Made by a program: the position numbers and the translations under genes
Source of the DNA: Hydrogenibacillus sp.
Lineage (GTDB): Bacteria; Bacillota; Bacilli; Thermicanales; DSM-22653
Direction of reading: 5' to 3'
NCBI GenBank assembly: GCA_014896255.1
Contig: JADBKT010000020.1
Span: 1-64,000 of the forward strand
Length of the DNA: 64,000 nt
Shown here: piece after piece, positions 1-9,192 of the stretch
Position numbering within the stretch: the first letter of the stretch is position 1
How the letters are laid out: each line of letters begins with the position of its first letter
Notes under the pieces: model-generated
Told to the model about the DNA's origin: nothing
Database searches by the model: none
What the model saw: the letters and a program-made list of their open reading frames with translations, nothing else

Positions 1-216
1 GCGACGCTCATGCTCGCCGGTTACATCCCGGGGAAGACGGATACGCTGACGCTGTCGATCTTTTTCGCCGTCGCCAACGGGGAGAAAGACCGCGCGCTCA
101 TCTACACGTTGATCGTCTTCGCTTTCGGTTTTGCGGTGGTGTATTGGCTCACGGCCTTCAGCAGAAAGCAAGTTTTGCGCTATCGTTTGGGAGAACGGCA
201 GGACGGCCGGCGGTAA
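1..216 (+). CDS. modB: Molybdate ABC transporter permease (ModB-like), C-terminal part
   Basis: The frame is open from the window edge and ends at TAA 214-216. The visible residues, including ATLMLAGYIPGKTDTL followed by a hydrophobic segment, match the conserved end of ModB-type permeases, where GA(T)LMLAGNIPGKT lies in the last cytoplasmic loop before the final membrane helix. ModB would form the membrane channel of a molybdate importer with ModA and ModC. The N-terminal three quarters lie outside the window, so the start and full length are unknown. It is upstream of the trp promoter and probably transcribed separately. Confidence 0.85.
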   Translation, partial: ATLMLAGYIPGKTDTLTLSIFFAVANGEKDRALIYTLIVFAFGFAVVYWLTAFSRKQVLRYRLGERQDGRR

Positions 217-245
217 TATAGATCGAAAAGCTTTCCGCATGCCTC

Positions 246-275
246 TTGACAACAATCCGTAAAGCGGCGTACAAT
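246..275 (+). promoter_or_regulatory. SigA-type promoter of the trp supraoperon
   Basis: TTGACA at 246-251 and TACAAT at 270-275 are separated by 18 bases. Transcription would start near 282, giving a leader of about 260 nucleotides before trpE that holds the GAG repeats and the terminator described separately. Confidence 0.8.
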
Positions 276-345
276 GGCGACAACAACCACGGCCACGTAA
301 GCCTTGCCTTGGTCACGGACGGCGGTGAAGCTGAAGGGCGTCGGT

Positions 346-407
346 TGGTTGGGTTGAGTCGAGCGTGAGTGTTGAGTTTGAGGAGAGCATGGTTGAGCGG
401 AGCTGAG
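346..407 (+). promoter_or_regulatory. TRAP (MtrB) binding site in the trp leader RNA
   Basis: Nine GAG triplets lie between 356 and 407 (356, 361, 367, 374, 380, 385, 395, 400, 405), mostly 2-4 bases apart. A TGG at 390 fills the one long gap with correct spacing, and TGG 346 and GGG 351 extend the array upstream. TRAP in Bacillus binds about eleven (G/U)AG repeats spaced by 2-3 bases when loaded with tryptophan. Bases 380-393 can also pair with 510-523 over 14 bp (one G-U) to form an antiterminator, so TRAP binding would prevent antitermination. The mtrB gene is not in this window. Confidence 0.85.
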
Positions 408-514
408 CCGCCGACGCGTGTGGAATCTTTGACGAAGGATTTCCGCACAGGACGCTTCCTGCCCCGTGGGTTTGCGGGCGGGAAGCGAGGTCGCCGCTTT
501 ATGGGAGCCACCAT

Positions 515-545
515 GCTCTTCTCCATCGGGAGGAGGGCTTTTTTT
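515..545 (+). terminator. Attenuator (intrinsic terminator) of the trp leader
   Basis: A 10-bp stem (515-524 with 529-538, including two G-U pairs) is followed by seven Ts (539-545). Its 5' arm lies within the segment pairing with 380-393, so terminator and antiterminator are mutually exclusive. The 3' arm carries the GGAGGAGGG ribosome binding site of trpE, so the hairpin may also hide the start site. Confidence 0.85.
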
Positions 546-2031
546 GTACGGTCGTTTTTCGCTCGCGTATGAACCGCGGGTGCGGCGATTTTATGCCGAT
601 CACTGGACGCCGACCCTCGCTTATCAGGCGCTCAAAGACCGCCGCCCGACGCTTTTGGAGAGCGCGGAGTTCGGCGAGCGCGTCGGGCGCTACTCGGTCT
701 TGGCCTTCGATCCGCTGGCGACATTCGTCTACCAAGATGGCGCGGCGACGATCGCGTATCGGGCGAATGACTTGATGCATGGAAGGGAGACGGCGGTCGT
801 CGAGGTTCCGGGGACGCCTCAGGCCACGCTGGAGCTTTTTTTGCAAGGGATCCGCCGTTGTTCCGAAGCGCCCGAACCGGAGACGCCGTTCGTCGGCGCG
901 GCGATCGGCGCGTTTGATTTTGAGCTGGCGTATGCCGTCCTGGAATCGGCGGATGGCGCAGCGCCATCGCGCATCGCCGGTGAGCCGCTCATTCGCCTGT
1001 TCGTCCCCCGGCGGCTGATCGTCTTCGACCATCTCCGGCAGACGCTCGATTACGTCGTCCTCGATCCGGTCCTGGAGCGGGGTGTTCGGCCGGAGGCATC
1101 GCGGTTCGAAGCCGAGGTGCAGGAACTTCAGGCGCGGCTTGAGGCAGCCCGACTTACGCCGCTTGTGGCGGTGGAGCCCGATGCGCTCGAGATTCGGTCC
1201 AATTTCACCCGCGAAGCGTTCATCGACGCCGTGCGCGCGGTTCAGGAGGAAATCCGAAGCGCCGGGGCGGAGCAGATCGTGTTCTCGCAGCGCTTCGACG
1301 TCCAAACGGATGTCGAGCCGTTTCTCGTCTATCGCTTTTTGCGTTCCAACAACCCGTCTCCGTATATGTATCTCCTCGATTTGGGCGACGACGTCTATGT
1401 CGGCAGTTCGCCGGAGAGTTTGGTGCGCATCGAAGGCCGGACGGTTTCTACGCGGCCGATCGCCGGCACCCGGCCGCGGGGGCGGACGCCGGCGGAGGAT
1501 CGGCGTTTGGAGGCGGAGCTTTTGGACGACGCCAAAGAAACGGCGGAGCATGAGATGCTCGTCCGCCTCGCCGAAGACGATCTTCGGCCGATCGCCCGAT
1601 CGGGTTCGGTCGCTGTGGATGCCTATCGGACGGTAGAGCGCTATTCGCATGTGATGCATCTCGTCTCTCATGTCTCCGCCGTGCTTCGAGACGGCGTTTC
1701 GCCGCTTGCGGCCGTTTTCCGTCTGTTTCCCGCCGGGACGGTGAGCGGCGCGCCGCGGAAAGCGGCCTTATCCGCCATCGCCCGGCTGGAGCCGGAACGC
1801 CGCGGCGTGTACGGCGGCGCCGTCGGCTGGATCCACCCGGAGGGCGCGACGGATCTCGCCATCGCCATCCGCACGATTCATTTTCATCCCGGCGGCGCTT
1901 CCGTGCAGGTGGGGGCGGGGATCGTCGCCGCCTCGTCGCCGGAGCGCGAATACGAGGAGACGGTGAACAAAGCGCAAGCGCTGCTCGAGGCTCTCGCCCG
2001 GGCAGCGGCGCATCGGGCCGCCGTCGGATAA
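544..2031 (+). CDS. trpE: Anthranilate synthase component I
   Basis: TrpE converts chorismate and ammonia (from a glutamine amidotransferase partner) to anthranilate, the first step of tryptophan synthesis. The 495-residue product has the typical length. Chorismate-binding motifs are visible: RPIAGTRPRG near residue 304, the acidic ELLDDAKETAEHEMLV stretch after it, PAGTVSGAPR near 395 and the GAGIVAASSPEREYEET end. The TTG at 544 is chosen because AGGAGG at 531-536 sits seven bases upstream; longer readings run through the terminator hairpin. No trpG follows, as in Bacillus, where the subunit is encoded elsewhere and shared with folate synthesis. Confidence 0.95.
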   Translation: MYGRFSLAYEPRVRRFYADHWTPTLAYQALKDRRPTLLESAEFGERVGRYSVLAFDPLATFVYQDGAATIAYRANDLMHGRETAVVEVPGTPQATLELFLQGIRRCSEAPEPETPFVGAAIGAFDFELAYAVLESADGAAPSRIAGEPLIRLFVPRRLIVFDHLRQTLDYVVLDPVLERGVRPEASRFEAEVQELQARLEAARLTPLVAVEPDALEIRSNFTREAFIDAVRAVQEEIRSAGAEQIVFSQRFDVQTDVEPFLVYRFLRSNNPSPYMYLLDLGDDVYVGSSPESLVRIEGRTVSTRPIAGTRPRGRTPAEDRRLEAELLDDAKETAEHEMLVRLAEDDLRPIARSGSVAVDAYRTVERYSHVMHLVSHVSAVLRDGVSPLAAVFRLFPAGTVSGAPRKAALSAIARLEPERRGVYGGAVGWIHPEGATDLAIAIRTIHFHPGGASVQVGAGIVAASSPEREYEETVNKAQALLEALARAAAHRAAVG

Positions 2032-2067
2032 AAAGCTGACGCATACGACGTAGGAGGGAGAGGAACC

Positions 2068-3126
2068 GTGCGCGACATCTTAAAAAAGCTGGCGCGAGGA
2101 GAGACGCTTTCGCAAAGTGCGGCGCGCTCGGCGATGGAGGCGCTGATCGGCGGTGAGGCGCACGATGTGGAGATCGCGGCGTTCTTCGGGCTGCTCCGCG
2201 GTCGCGGAGAGACGCACGAGGAGATCGCCGGTTTTGCGCAGGGGCTTCGTGCGTATGCGCGCGCCGTCAGAGCGCCGGAGGAGGCGATCGATACGGCGGG
2301 GACCGGCGGAGACGGCGGGCGGACGTACAACGTCTCTACGGCAGCGGCCCTTGTCGCCGCGGCGGCCGGCGTCCCCGTCGTCAAGCACGGCAATCGCGCC
2401 GTCTCCGGCCGCTCGGGGAGCGCGGACGTGCTCGGCGCCCTCGGCGTTCCGACCGAGCTCGGACCGGAAGCGGCAGAAGCGGTGCTGGCGCGGGAAGGGT
2501 TCGTCTTTTTGTTCGCGCCGCTTTATCATCCGGCCCTCTCAAGGGTGCAGCCGGTTCGCCGGGCGCTCGGCATTCCGACGGTGATGAACGTGCTCGGCCC
2601 GCTGGTCAATCCGGCCCGGGTCAAGCGGCAGGTGGTCGGCGTCGCGGACCGGCGCTATCAGCTCGCCGTCGCCAGGGCGCTTCAGCGCGTCGGCGTCACC
2701 CGCGCCCTCGTCGTCTCGTCGGCTGACGGCCTGGATGAGATTTCGGTCAGCGCGCCGACGCGCGCGGTGGAGATCGACGGCGAGACGCTGAAAACGTACG
2801 ATCTTACGCCGGAAGCGCTCGGATTGCCCTTGTTCCCGGGCGGTTCGTACGCTTCCGGTACTCCGGAAGACAGTGCGCGGGTGATCGAGCAGATGCTCAC
2901 GCCGACACCCGACGCCGGCGGGGCGAAGATGAATGCCGATTACGCGCTCCTTCTCGCCAACGCCGCCGCCGCGCTCTACGTCGGCGGAAAGGCGGCATCG
3001 CTTCGGGACGGGGTGCGGCTGGCGGAAGAGACGATCGAGAGCGGGCGGGTGCTCGATCTTTTGGCGCGGTTGAAACGGACGGCGGACGGCGTCGGGCGTT
3101 CGACGGTGACGGCGCATGATGCTTGA
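2068..3126 (+). CDS. trpD: Anthranilate phosphoribosyltransferase
   Basis: Transfers the phosphoribosyl group of PRPP to anthranilate. The 352-residue product has the glycine-rich PRPP loop GTGGDGGRTYNVSTA (from about residue 78), the KHGNRAVSGRSGSAD anthranilate/PRPP motif and the NVLGPLVNPA segment of the TrpD fold. The GTG start follows a strong TAGGAGGGAGAGG site. It lies 36 bases after trpE and overlaps trpC by 11 bases, consistent with one transcript and coupled translation. Confidence 0.97.
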   Translation: MRDILKKLARGETLSQSAARSAMEALIGGEAHDVEIAAFFGLLRGRGETHEEIAGFAQGLRAYARAVRAPEEAIDTAGTGGDGGRTYNVSTAAALVAAAAGVPVVKHGNRAVSGRSGSADVLGALGVPTELGPEAAEAVLAREGFVFLFAPLYHPALSRVQPVRRALGIPTVMNVLGPLVNPARVKRQVVGVADRRYQLAVARALQRVGVTRALVVSSADGLDEISVSAPTRAVEIDGETLKTYDLTPEALGLPLFPGGSYASGTPEDSARVIEQMLTPTPDAGGAKMNADYALLLANAAAALYVGGKAASLRDGVRLAEETIESGRVLDLLARLKRTADGVGRSTVTAHDA

Positions 3127-3904
3127 GGCCATCTTGCGTTATAAGCGCTTAGAGGTGGAAGAGCTTAGGCGGACGCACGGCGCGGCCATCACGCGGGCGG
3201 TCGAAAAAGGGATGGTCCCGAACGAGCGGCGTTCGCTCCGCGCGGCGGTCGTCCGGCGCCGGCGAAGGGTGGCGCTCATCGCCGAGGCGAAGAAGGCCAG
3301 TCCCTCCAAAGGCGTCATTCGCGAAGATTTTCAGCCGCTGGAGGTGGCCTTGGCGTATCGCGCGGCGGACGTCGATGCGGTGAGCGTGCTCACCGACCGG
3401 CCGTCGTTTCTCGGCGACGTGCTCTATCTTCCGCTCTTTTCCCGGGTCACGGGGAAGCCGGTGTTGCGTAAAGATTTTATCATCGATCCCTTGCAGCTGT
3501 ATGAAGCGCGCGTCTACGGCGCCGACGCGGTGCTTCTCATCGTCCGGGCGCTTGGCGACGATGCGCTCCGGAGGCTCTCCGACGAGGCGGCGGCGCTCGG
3601 ATTGGAGACGCTCGTCGAGGTGCACGACGAATCGGAGCTGGAGCGCGCGTTGGCGGCCGGGGCGACGCTCATCGGCATCAACAACCGCAATCTCGACACG
3701 TTCGAGACGGATCTGTCGACGACGGCGCGGCTCATCGAGCGGATTCCCGAGGATGTGCTCGTCGTGAGTGAGAGCGGGATCGACACGCCGGCTTCGATCG
3801 CGGCGCTTGAAGCGCTGGGGGTGGATGCGGTGCTGGTCGGCGAACATCTGATGCGTAAGCGCGATCTTGTCGGCGCGGTGAAGGCGCTGGTGGACGAAGG
3901 ATGA
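3116..3904 (+). CDS. trpC: Indole-3-glycerol phosphate synthase
   Basis: Closes the indole ring from carboxyphenylamino-deoxyribulose phosphate. The 262-residue TIM-barrel protein has AEAKKASPSKG near residue 55 (catalytic lysine region), RKDFIIDPLQLYEARVYGAD in the middle, IGINNRNLDTFETDL near 186 and VSESGI near 218. It starts at an ATG inside the end of trpD and its TGA overlaps the ATG of trpF, so translation is probably coupled through the three genes. Confidence 0.97.
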   Translation: MMLEAILRYKRLEVEELRRTHGAAITRAVEKGMVPNERRSLRAAVVRRRRRVALIAEAKKASPSKGVIREDFQPLEVALAYRAADVDAVSVLTDRPSFLGDVLYLPLFSRVTGKPVLRKDFIIDPLQLYEARVYGADAVLLIVRALGDDALRRLSDEAAALGLETLVEVHDESELERALAAGATLIGINNRNLDTFETDLSTTARLIERIPEDVLVVSESGIDTPASIAALEALGVDAVLVGEHLMRKRDLVGAVKALVDEG

Positions 3905-4641
3905 CGGGCCGAAAAGCGACGGACGCGCGGCAGACGCCGCTCACCCGTTCGACGGCGATCAAAATTTGCGGGCTCCGTGATCAGGCGGCGGTCGACGCCG
4001 TCGCCGCCCTCGGCGCGGCGGTGGCGTATGCCGGTTTCGTGTTTGCCCAAAGCTCACGGCACATCACACCGGAGGCGTTTCACGCTTTACGCTTGGAACG
4101 CCTCGCCGCCCGGCCGGTCGGCGTGTTCGTCCATCCGCGACCGGAAGACGTCGAGCGGGCGATGGAAGACGGGCGGCTGATGATGCTCCAGCTTTCCGGC
4201 GAAGAGCCGGCGGAAGACGTCGAACGCCTGCGTCGGCGCTTCAAACGGCCGGTGATCAAGGCGTTCTCCGCGATGGACGGGCCGGAAGGGCTTAAGGTTT
4301 GGCTTGCCGGCGGGCTGCCGCCGTTCGACGTGCTGCTCATCGACGCCAAGCGCCCGGGCGTCTACGGCGGCAGCGGACGGCGTTTCGACTGGGCGCTGAT
4401 CCCCGAATGGCGTGCCGCCGCTCTGGAATGGGGCGTTCCGCTGTGGATCGCCGGAGGGCTCGATGCGGACAACGTCGGCGCGCTCGTCCGGCAGTACCGG
4501 CCGGCGGGGGTGGACGTCTCGAGCGGGGTGGAGACGGCGGGCGTCAAGGACGCCCAGAAGATCGCCCGTTTTGTCCGGGCGGTTCAGGTGGCGGACGACG
4601 ACCGGGCGAAGGCGGACGCCGGTCGTGCGGACGGGGCTTAA
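3901..4641 (+). CDS. trpF: Phosphoribosylanthranilate isomerase
   Basis: Performs the Amadori rearrangement between the TrpD and TrpC steps. The family's KICGLRD motif is at residues 21-27, so this protein carries an N-terminal extension of about 18 residues compared with most TrpF. Further motifs are the LLID segment and GGSGRRFDW near residue 150, [10 protein letters not shown] near 183 and DVSSGVET near the end. The ATGA overlap with trpC supports the start. The last 20 residues are charged and poorly conserved. Confidence 0.95.
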   Translation: MTGRKATDARQTPLTRSTAIKICGLRDQAAVDAVAALGAAVAYAGFVFAQSSRHITPEAFHALRLERLAARPVGVFVHPRPEDVERAMEDGRLMMLQLSGEEPAEDVERLRRRFKRPVIKAFSAMDGPEGLKVWLAGGLPPFDVLLIDAKRPGVYGGSGRRFDWALIPEWRAAALEWGVPLWIAGGLDADNVGALVRQYRPAGVDVSSGVETAGVKDAQKIARFVRAVQVADDDRAKADAGRADGA

Positions 4642-4682
4642 GCGCGGTATCGCGGCATAGACGTGACAAAGGAGGTTCGGCT

Positions 4683-5934
<1,252 letters not shown>

Positions 5935-5945
<11 letters not shown>

Positions 5946-6696
5946 ACGCATCGTCCGCGCCTTTCAGACGGCGAAAACCGATCCGGCGTTCATCCCGTTC
6001 GTCATGGCCGGCGATCCGGATCTTCCGACGACGGCGCGCGTTGTCCGCGCGCTGGCCGACGGCGGCGCGGCGCTGATCGAGATCGGCGTGCCGTATTCCG
6101 ACCCGCTCGCCGACGGGCCGGTGCTCCAAGAAGCGGCACTCCGGGCGCTTCGCGCCGGGACGACGCCAAAGGACGTGCTTGAGCTCGTCCAAAGCGTGCG
6201 CCGTACGGTAGATATTCCGATCGTCCTGCTTCTCTATGTGAACGCCGTGTTGCAATACGGCAGCGAAGCGTTCGTCCGCGAGGCGGCTTTGGTCGGCGTC
6301 GACGGACTGATCGTGCCGGATCTGCCGATCGAAGAAAGTGAATCTCTCCTGACGCTGACCAAAGCGCATGATGTGGCGCTCGTCCCCCTCGTCGCGCCGA
6401 CTTCCACAGGGCGTCTGGGACGCATTTTGGCCGATCGGGAGGGTTTCGTCTACGTCGTTTCCTCGCTCGGCGTGACCGGGAAGCGCGATGCGCTCGATCC
6501 GTCATTGGGCGCGCTGATCCGGACCGTGCGCTCGGAGACGGCGCTCCCGATCGCCGTGGGGTTCGGCCTCTCGCGCCGGGAACAGCTGGTCATGCTTCGA
6601 GGCATCGCCGACGGGGCGATCGTCGGAAGCGCCCTCGTCGATCACCTGGCCCGCGGCGGAACGGTGGAAGCGTGGCTGGAGGAGATGATCGGCTGA
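5935..6696 (+). CDS. trpA: Tryptophan synthase alpha chain
   Basis: Cleaves indole-3-glycerol phosphate and channels indole to TrpB. The 253-residue TIM barrel has PFVMAGDPD, the catalytic glutamate and aspartate in [19 protein letters not shown], and the phosphate-binding VGFGLS and GAIVGSALV near the C-terminus. The ATG lies inside the end of trpB, next to a GGAAGGGAGCGG site. A gap of about 100 bases to hisC follows. Confidence 0.97.
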
Positions 6697-6705
6697 GGAA
6701 AACGG

Positions 6706-6745
6706 TTTTCAACCGGGGCATTCTATGGTATCATTTTGGTATGAT
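6706..6745 (+). promoter_or_regulatory. Possible internal promoter(s) before hisC
   Basis: TTTTCA at 6706-6711 is 17 bases from TATCAT at 6729-6734, preceded by a TGG extended -10. A second extended -10, TGGTATGAT, lies at 6737-6745. These would give hisC-tyrA-aroA expression independent of tryptophan attenuation. Prediction by eye only. Confidence 0.4.
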
Positions 6746-6797
6746 GTCTATGATCATTTAAAGCGCAAAAGCGCTGAGCGAAAGGCGGATTTATCGC

Positions 6798-7958
6798 ATG
6801 ATCGTACGCATGATGCCGATGGATGCCCCGATCTACGAACCGGGAAAGCCGATCGCGGACCTTCAGGCGACCTACGGACTCGCCGACGTCGTCAAGCTGG
6901 CGAGCAACGAAAATCCGTACGGCCCTTCCCCCCGAGTGCGGGAAGCGCTGGCGGAGGCCCTTCAGGCCGACGGTGCCGAGGCGCTTTGGCGCTATCCGGA
7001 CGGCGCGGCGCGCGCGCTTCGGCGCTCGCTCGCCGATCGCTACGGCCTCTCCGTGGAACAGGTGGCCATCGGCGCCGGGGCCGACGAACTGATTCAGATG
7101 ATCGCGCTGCGTTTTTTGTACGGCGGCGGCGTTTCCGTGATGGCGGAGACGACGTTTCCGATGTATCTGATCGCCACGCGCATCGCCGGCGGCACGCCGC
7201 GCCTCGTGCCGATGGCGGAGGACGGCGGGGTCGACCTCGCGGCCCACGCCGCTTCTGTCGACGAGGCGACGCGCATCGTCTGGCTGGCCAATCCGAACAA
7301 CCCGACGGGGATGATGTTCGGCCGACAGGCATGGGAAGGCTTTTTGTCCCGCGTCCCGGACGATGTGCTTGTTGTGCTCGATGAAGCATACGCCGAGTTC
7401 GTCACGGACGCCGATTACCCCGATGGGCCGCGCTGGATCGCTCGGCATCCGAACGTCGTCGTGCTGCGCACCTTCTCGAAAGCCTACGGGCTGGCGGGGC
7501 TTCGGGTCGGGTATGCGCTCGGCGCGCCGGAGATCATCGCCGAGCTCGAGCGCGTCCGCAAACCGTTCAACACGTCGACGCTCGCCCAGCGGGCGGCCGC
7601 CGTCGCGCTTACGGACGAGGCGCACGTGGCGTTCGTCCGGGAAGCGAATCTAAAGGCCCGAGAAGCCCTCGCCGAGGCGCTTTTGGCACGAGGGTTACGG
7701 CCGTTCCCGTCGCAGACGAACTTTCTGTACGTCCCCGGCGTCGACGGGCGCCGACTGGCCGCGTCCCTGGAGCCGCACGGCGTGATCGTGCGTCCGGCTC
7801 CCGGCGGCGTGCGCATCAGCGTCGGCACCGAGAGCGAAAACGCCCGCTTGCTCAAGGCGCTGGACGCGCTTATGGCCGATCCTGAGGCAGCGGCGGCGGC
7901 GCTGGGCGCAAATCATGCGGCAGACGTGATGGGGGCCGAGCGGAGCCATGAAGCATGA
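6798..7958 (+). CDS. hisC: Histidinol-phosphate aminotransferase (also aromatic aminotransferase)
   Basis: A 386-residue class I/II PLP aminotransferase of the HisC family: SNENPYGPSP near residue 36, GAGADELI near 95, NPNNPTG near 170, and the PLP lysine in TFSKAYGLAGLRVGY (about K228). In Bacillus this enzyme serves both histidine synthesis and the last step of phenylalanine/tyrosine synthesis, which explains its place between trpA and tyrA. ATG 6798 follows GAAAGGCGG. It overlaps tyrA by 11 bases. Confidence 0.95.
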   Translation: MIVRMMPMDAPIYEPGKPIADLQATYGLADVVKLASNENPYGPSPRVREALAEALQADGAEALWRYPDGAARALRRSLADRYGLSVEQVAIGAGADELIQMIALRFLYGGGVSVMAETTFPMYLIATRIAGGTPRLVPMAEDGGVDLAAHAASVDEATRIVWLANPNNPTGMMFGRQAWEGFLSRVPDDVLVVLDEAYAEFVTDADYPDGPRWIARHPNVVVLRTFSKAYGLAGLRVGYALGAPEIIAELERVRKPFNTSTLAQRAAAVALTDEAHVAFVREANLKAREALAEALLARGLRPFPSQTNFLYVPGVDGRRLAASLEPHGVIVRPAPGGVRISVGTESENARLLKALDALMADPEAAAAALGANHAADVMGAERSHEA

Positions 7959-9192
7959 ACGTCGGCTAAACGGCGCGGCCCATCCCCTGACGGCGGCGGA
8001 CGGGCCGCGCGAGGCGGCGGATAGGGCCGTCCGGTCCCAACCGGAAAAGGGCGGGAACGGACCGGCGTGCGCGGTCGTCGTCGGCATGGGTTTGATCGGC
8101 GGCTCACTGTCGGCGGTGTTGCGCTCAAGCGGGCTCATCGTCTTCGGCGTCGACCAACTGCCGGCCCGCGCCGAGCGGGCCCGCGAGCGCGGCCTGATCG
8201 ACACCGCCGTCCGCATGGAAGACGCCGCGACAACGCTTGCCGAGGCGGATCTCATCGTTCTGGCGTTGCCGGTGATGGCCATTCACCGCTTTTTGGACGA
8301 GCTCGCCTGGATGACGCTCAAGCCCGGGGTCATCGTCACCGATGTCGGCAGCACCAAGCGGTCCATCGTCGAGCGCGCCGCGGCGCGTTTTGCCGGCCGC
8401 GACGTGCGCTTCATCGGCGGGCATCCGATGGCCGGGTCGCACAAATCGGGCGTAGAGGCGGCGCACGTCGATCTGTTTGAGAACGCCTACTTTGTCCTGT
8501 GCCCAGGTCATGCGGCCACGGATGCCGATGTCGAGCGGCTGAAGACGTGGCTTAAGCCGGCGCGGGTGAAGTGGCTCGTTTTGGATCCGGCCGAACATGA
8601 CCGCGTCGTCGGTCTGATCAGCCATTTTCCGCACCTCGTGGCGGCGCTCCTCGTCCACGCCGTCGCCCGAAGGGAAGCGGAAAGCCCGCTGTATGCGATG
8701 CTCGCCGCCGGAGGGTTTAAGGACATCACGCGCATCGCCTCCTCCAACGCGGAGATGTGGCGGGACATCGTCCTCGACAACCGGATGGAGCTTTTGGGCT
8801 TGTTGGAGGACTGGGAGCGGATGACGGCCGAGATCAAGGCGGCCATTGCGGCGGAAGACGGAGCGCGGATGCTCGCCTTTTTTTCCGGTGCCGCGCAGTT
8901 TCGCGCCCGTCTTCCGGAGCGCCGGCCGGGGGCGCTTCGGCCGCTCTTTGATTTGTTTGTCGATATTCCCGATCGACCGGGGGAGATCGGGCGACTCACG
9001 ACGCGTCTGGGAGATGCGGGGATCAACTTGACGAACATTGAAATTCTGGAATTGCGGGAGGATGTGTTCGGCGTCGTGCGCTTGGCGTTTCGTAGCTCGG
9101 CCGATCAGGAACGTGCCTCCGCGTTGCTGGCCGCGTCGGGTTATCGGGTCTACGTCTTTGTGAACGGGGAGCCGAAGGAGGTGCACGCATGA
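7948..9192 (+). CDS. tyrA: Prephenate dehydrogenase with C-terminal ACT domain
   Basis: Oxidatively decarboxylates prephenate to hydroxyphenylpyruvate with NAD+. The Rossmann motif VVGMGLIGGSL is near residue 45, followed by DVGSTK, GGHPMAGSHKSGVEAA and HDRVVGLISHFPHLVA, all typical of TyrA. Residues from about 330 onward (DIPDRPGEIGRL) form an ACT domain, a likely tyrosine-sensing site. The first 40 residues are a low-complexity extension, so the true start could lie downstream, but ATG 7948 overlaps hisC and no better start is seen. Confidence 0.94.
   Translation: MKHERRLNGAAHPLTAADGPREAADRAVRSQPEKGGNGPACAVVVGMGLIGGSLSAVLRSSGLIVFGVDQLPARAERARERGLIDTAVRMEDAATTLAEADLIVLALPVMAIHRFLDELAWMTLKPGVIVTDVGSTKRSIVERAAARFAGRDVRFIGGHPMAGSHKSGVEAAHVDLFENAYFVLCPGHAATDADVERLKTWLKPARVKWLVLDPAEHDRVVGLISHFPHLVAALLVHAVARREAESPLYAMLAAGGFKDITRIASSNAEMWRDIVLDNRMELLGLLEDWERMTAEIKAAIAAEDGARMLAFFSGAAQFRARLPERRPGALRPLFDLFVDIPDRPGEIGRLTTRLGDAGINLTNIEILELREDVFGVVRLAFRSSADQERASALLAASGYRVYVFVNGEPKEVHA

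Noticed and set aside
453-487. 12-bp hairpin in the trp leader considered as terminator
   Set aside because: No U-tract follows; more likely a spacer helix inside the antiterminator loop.
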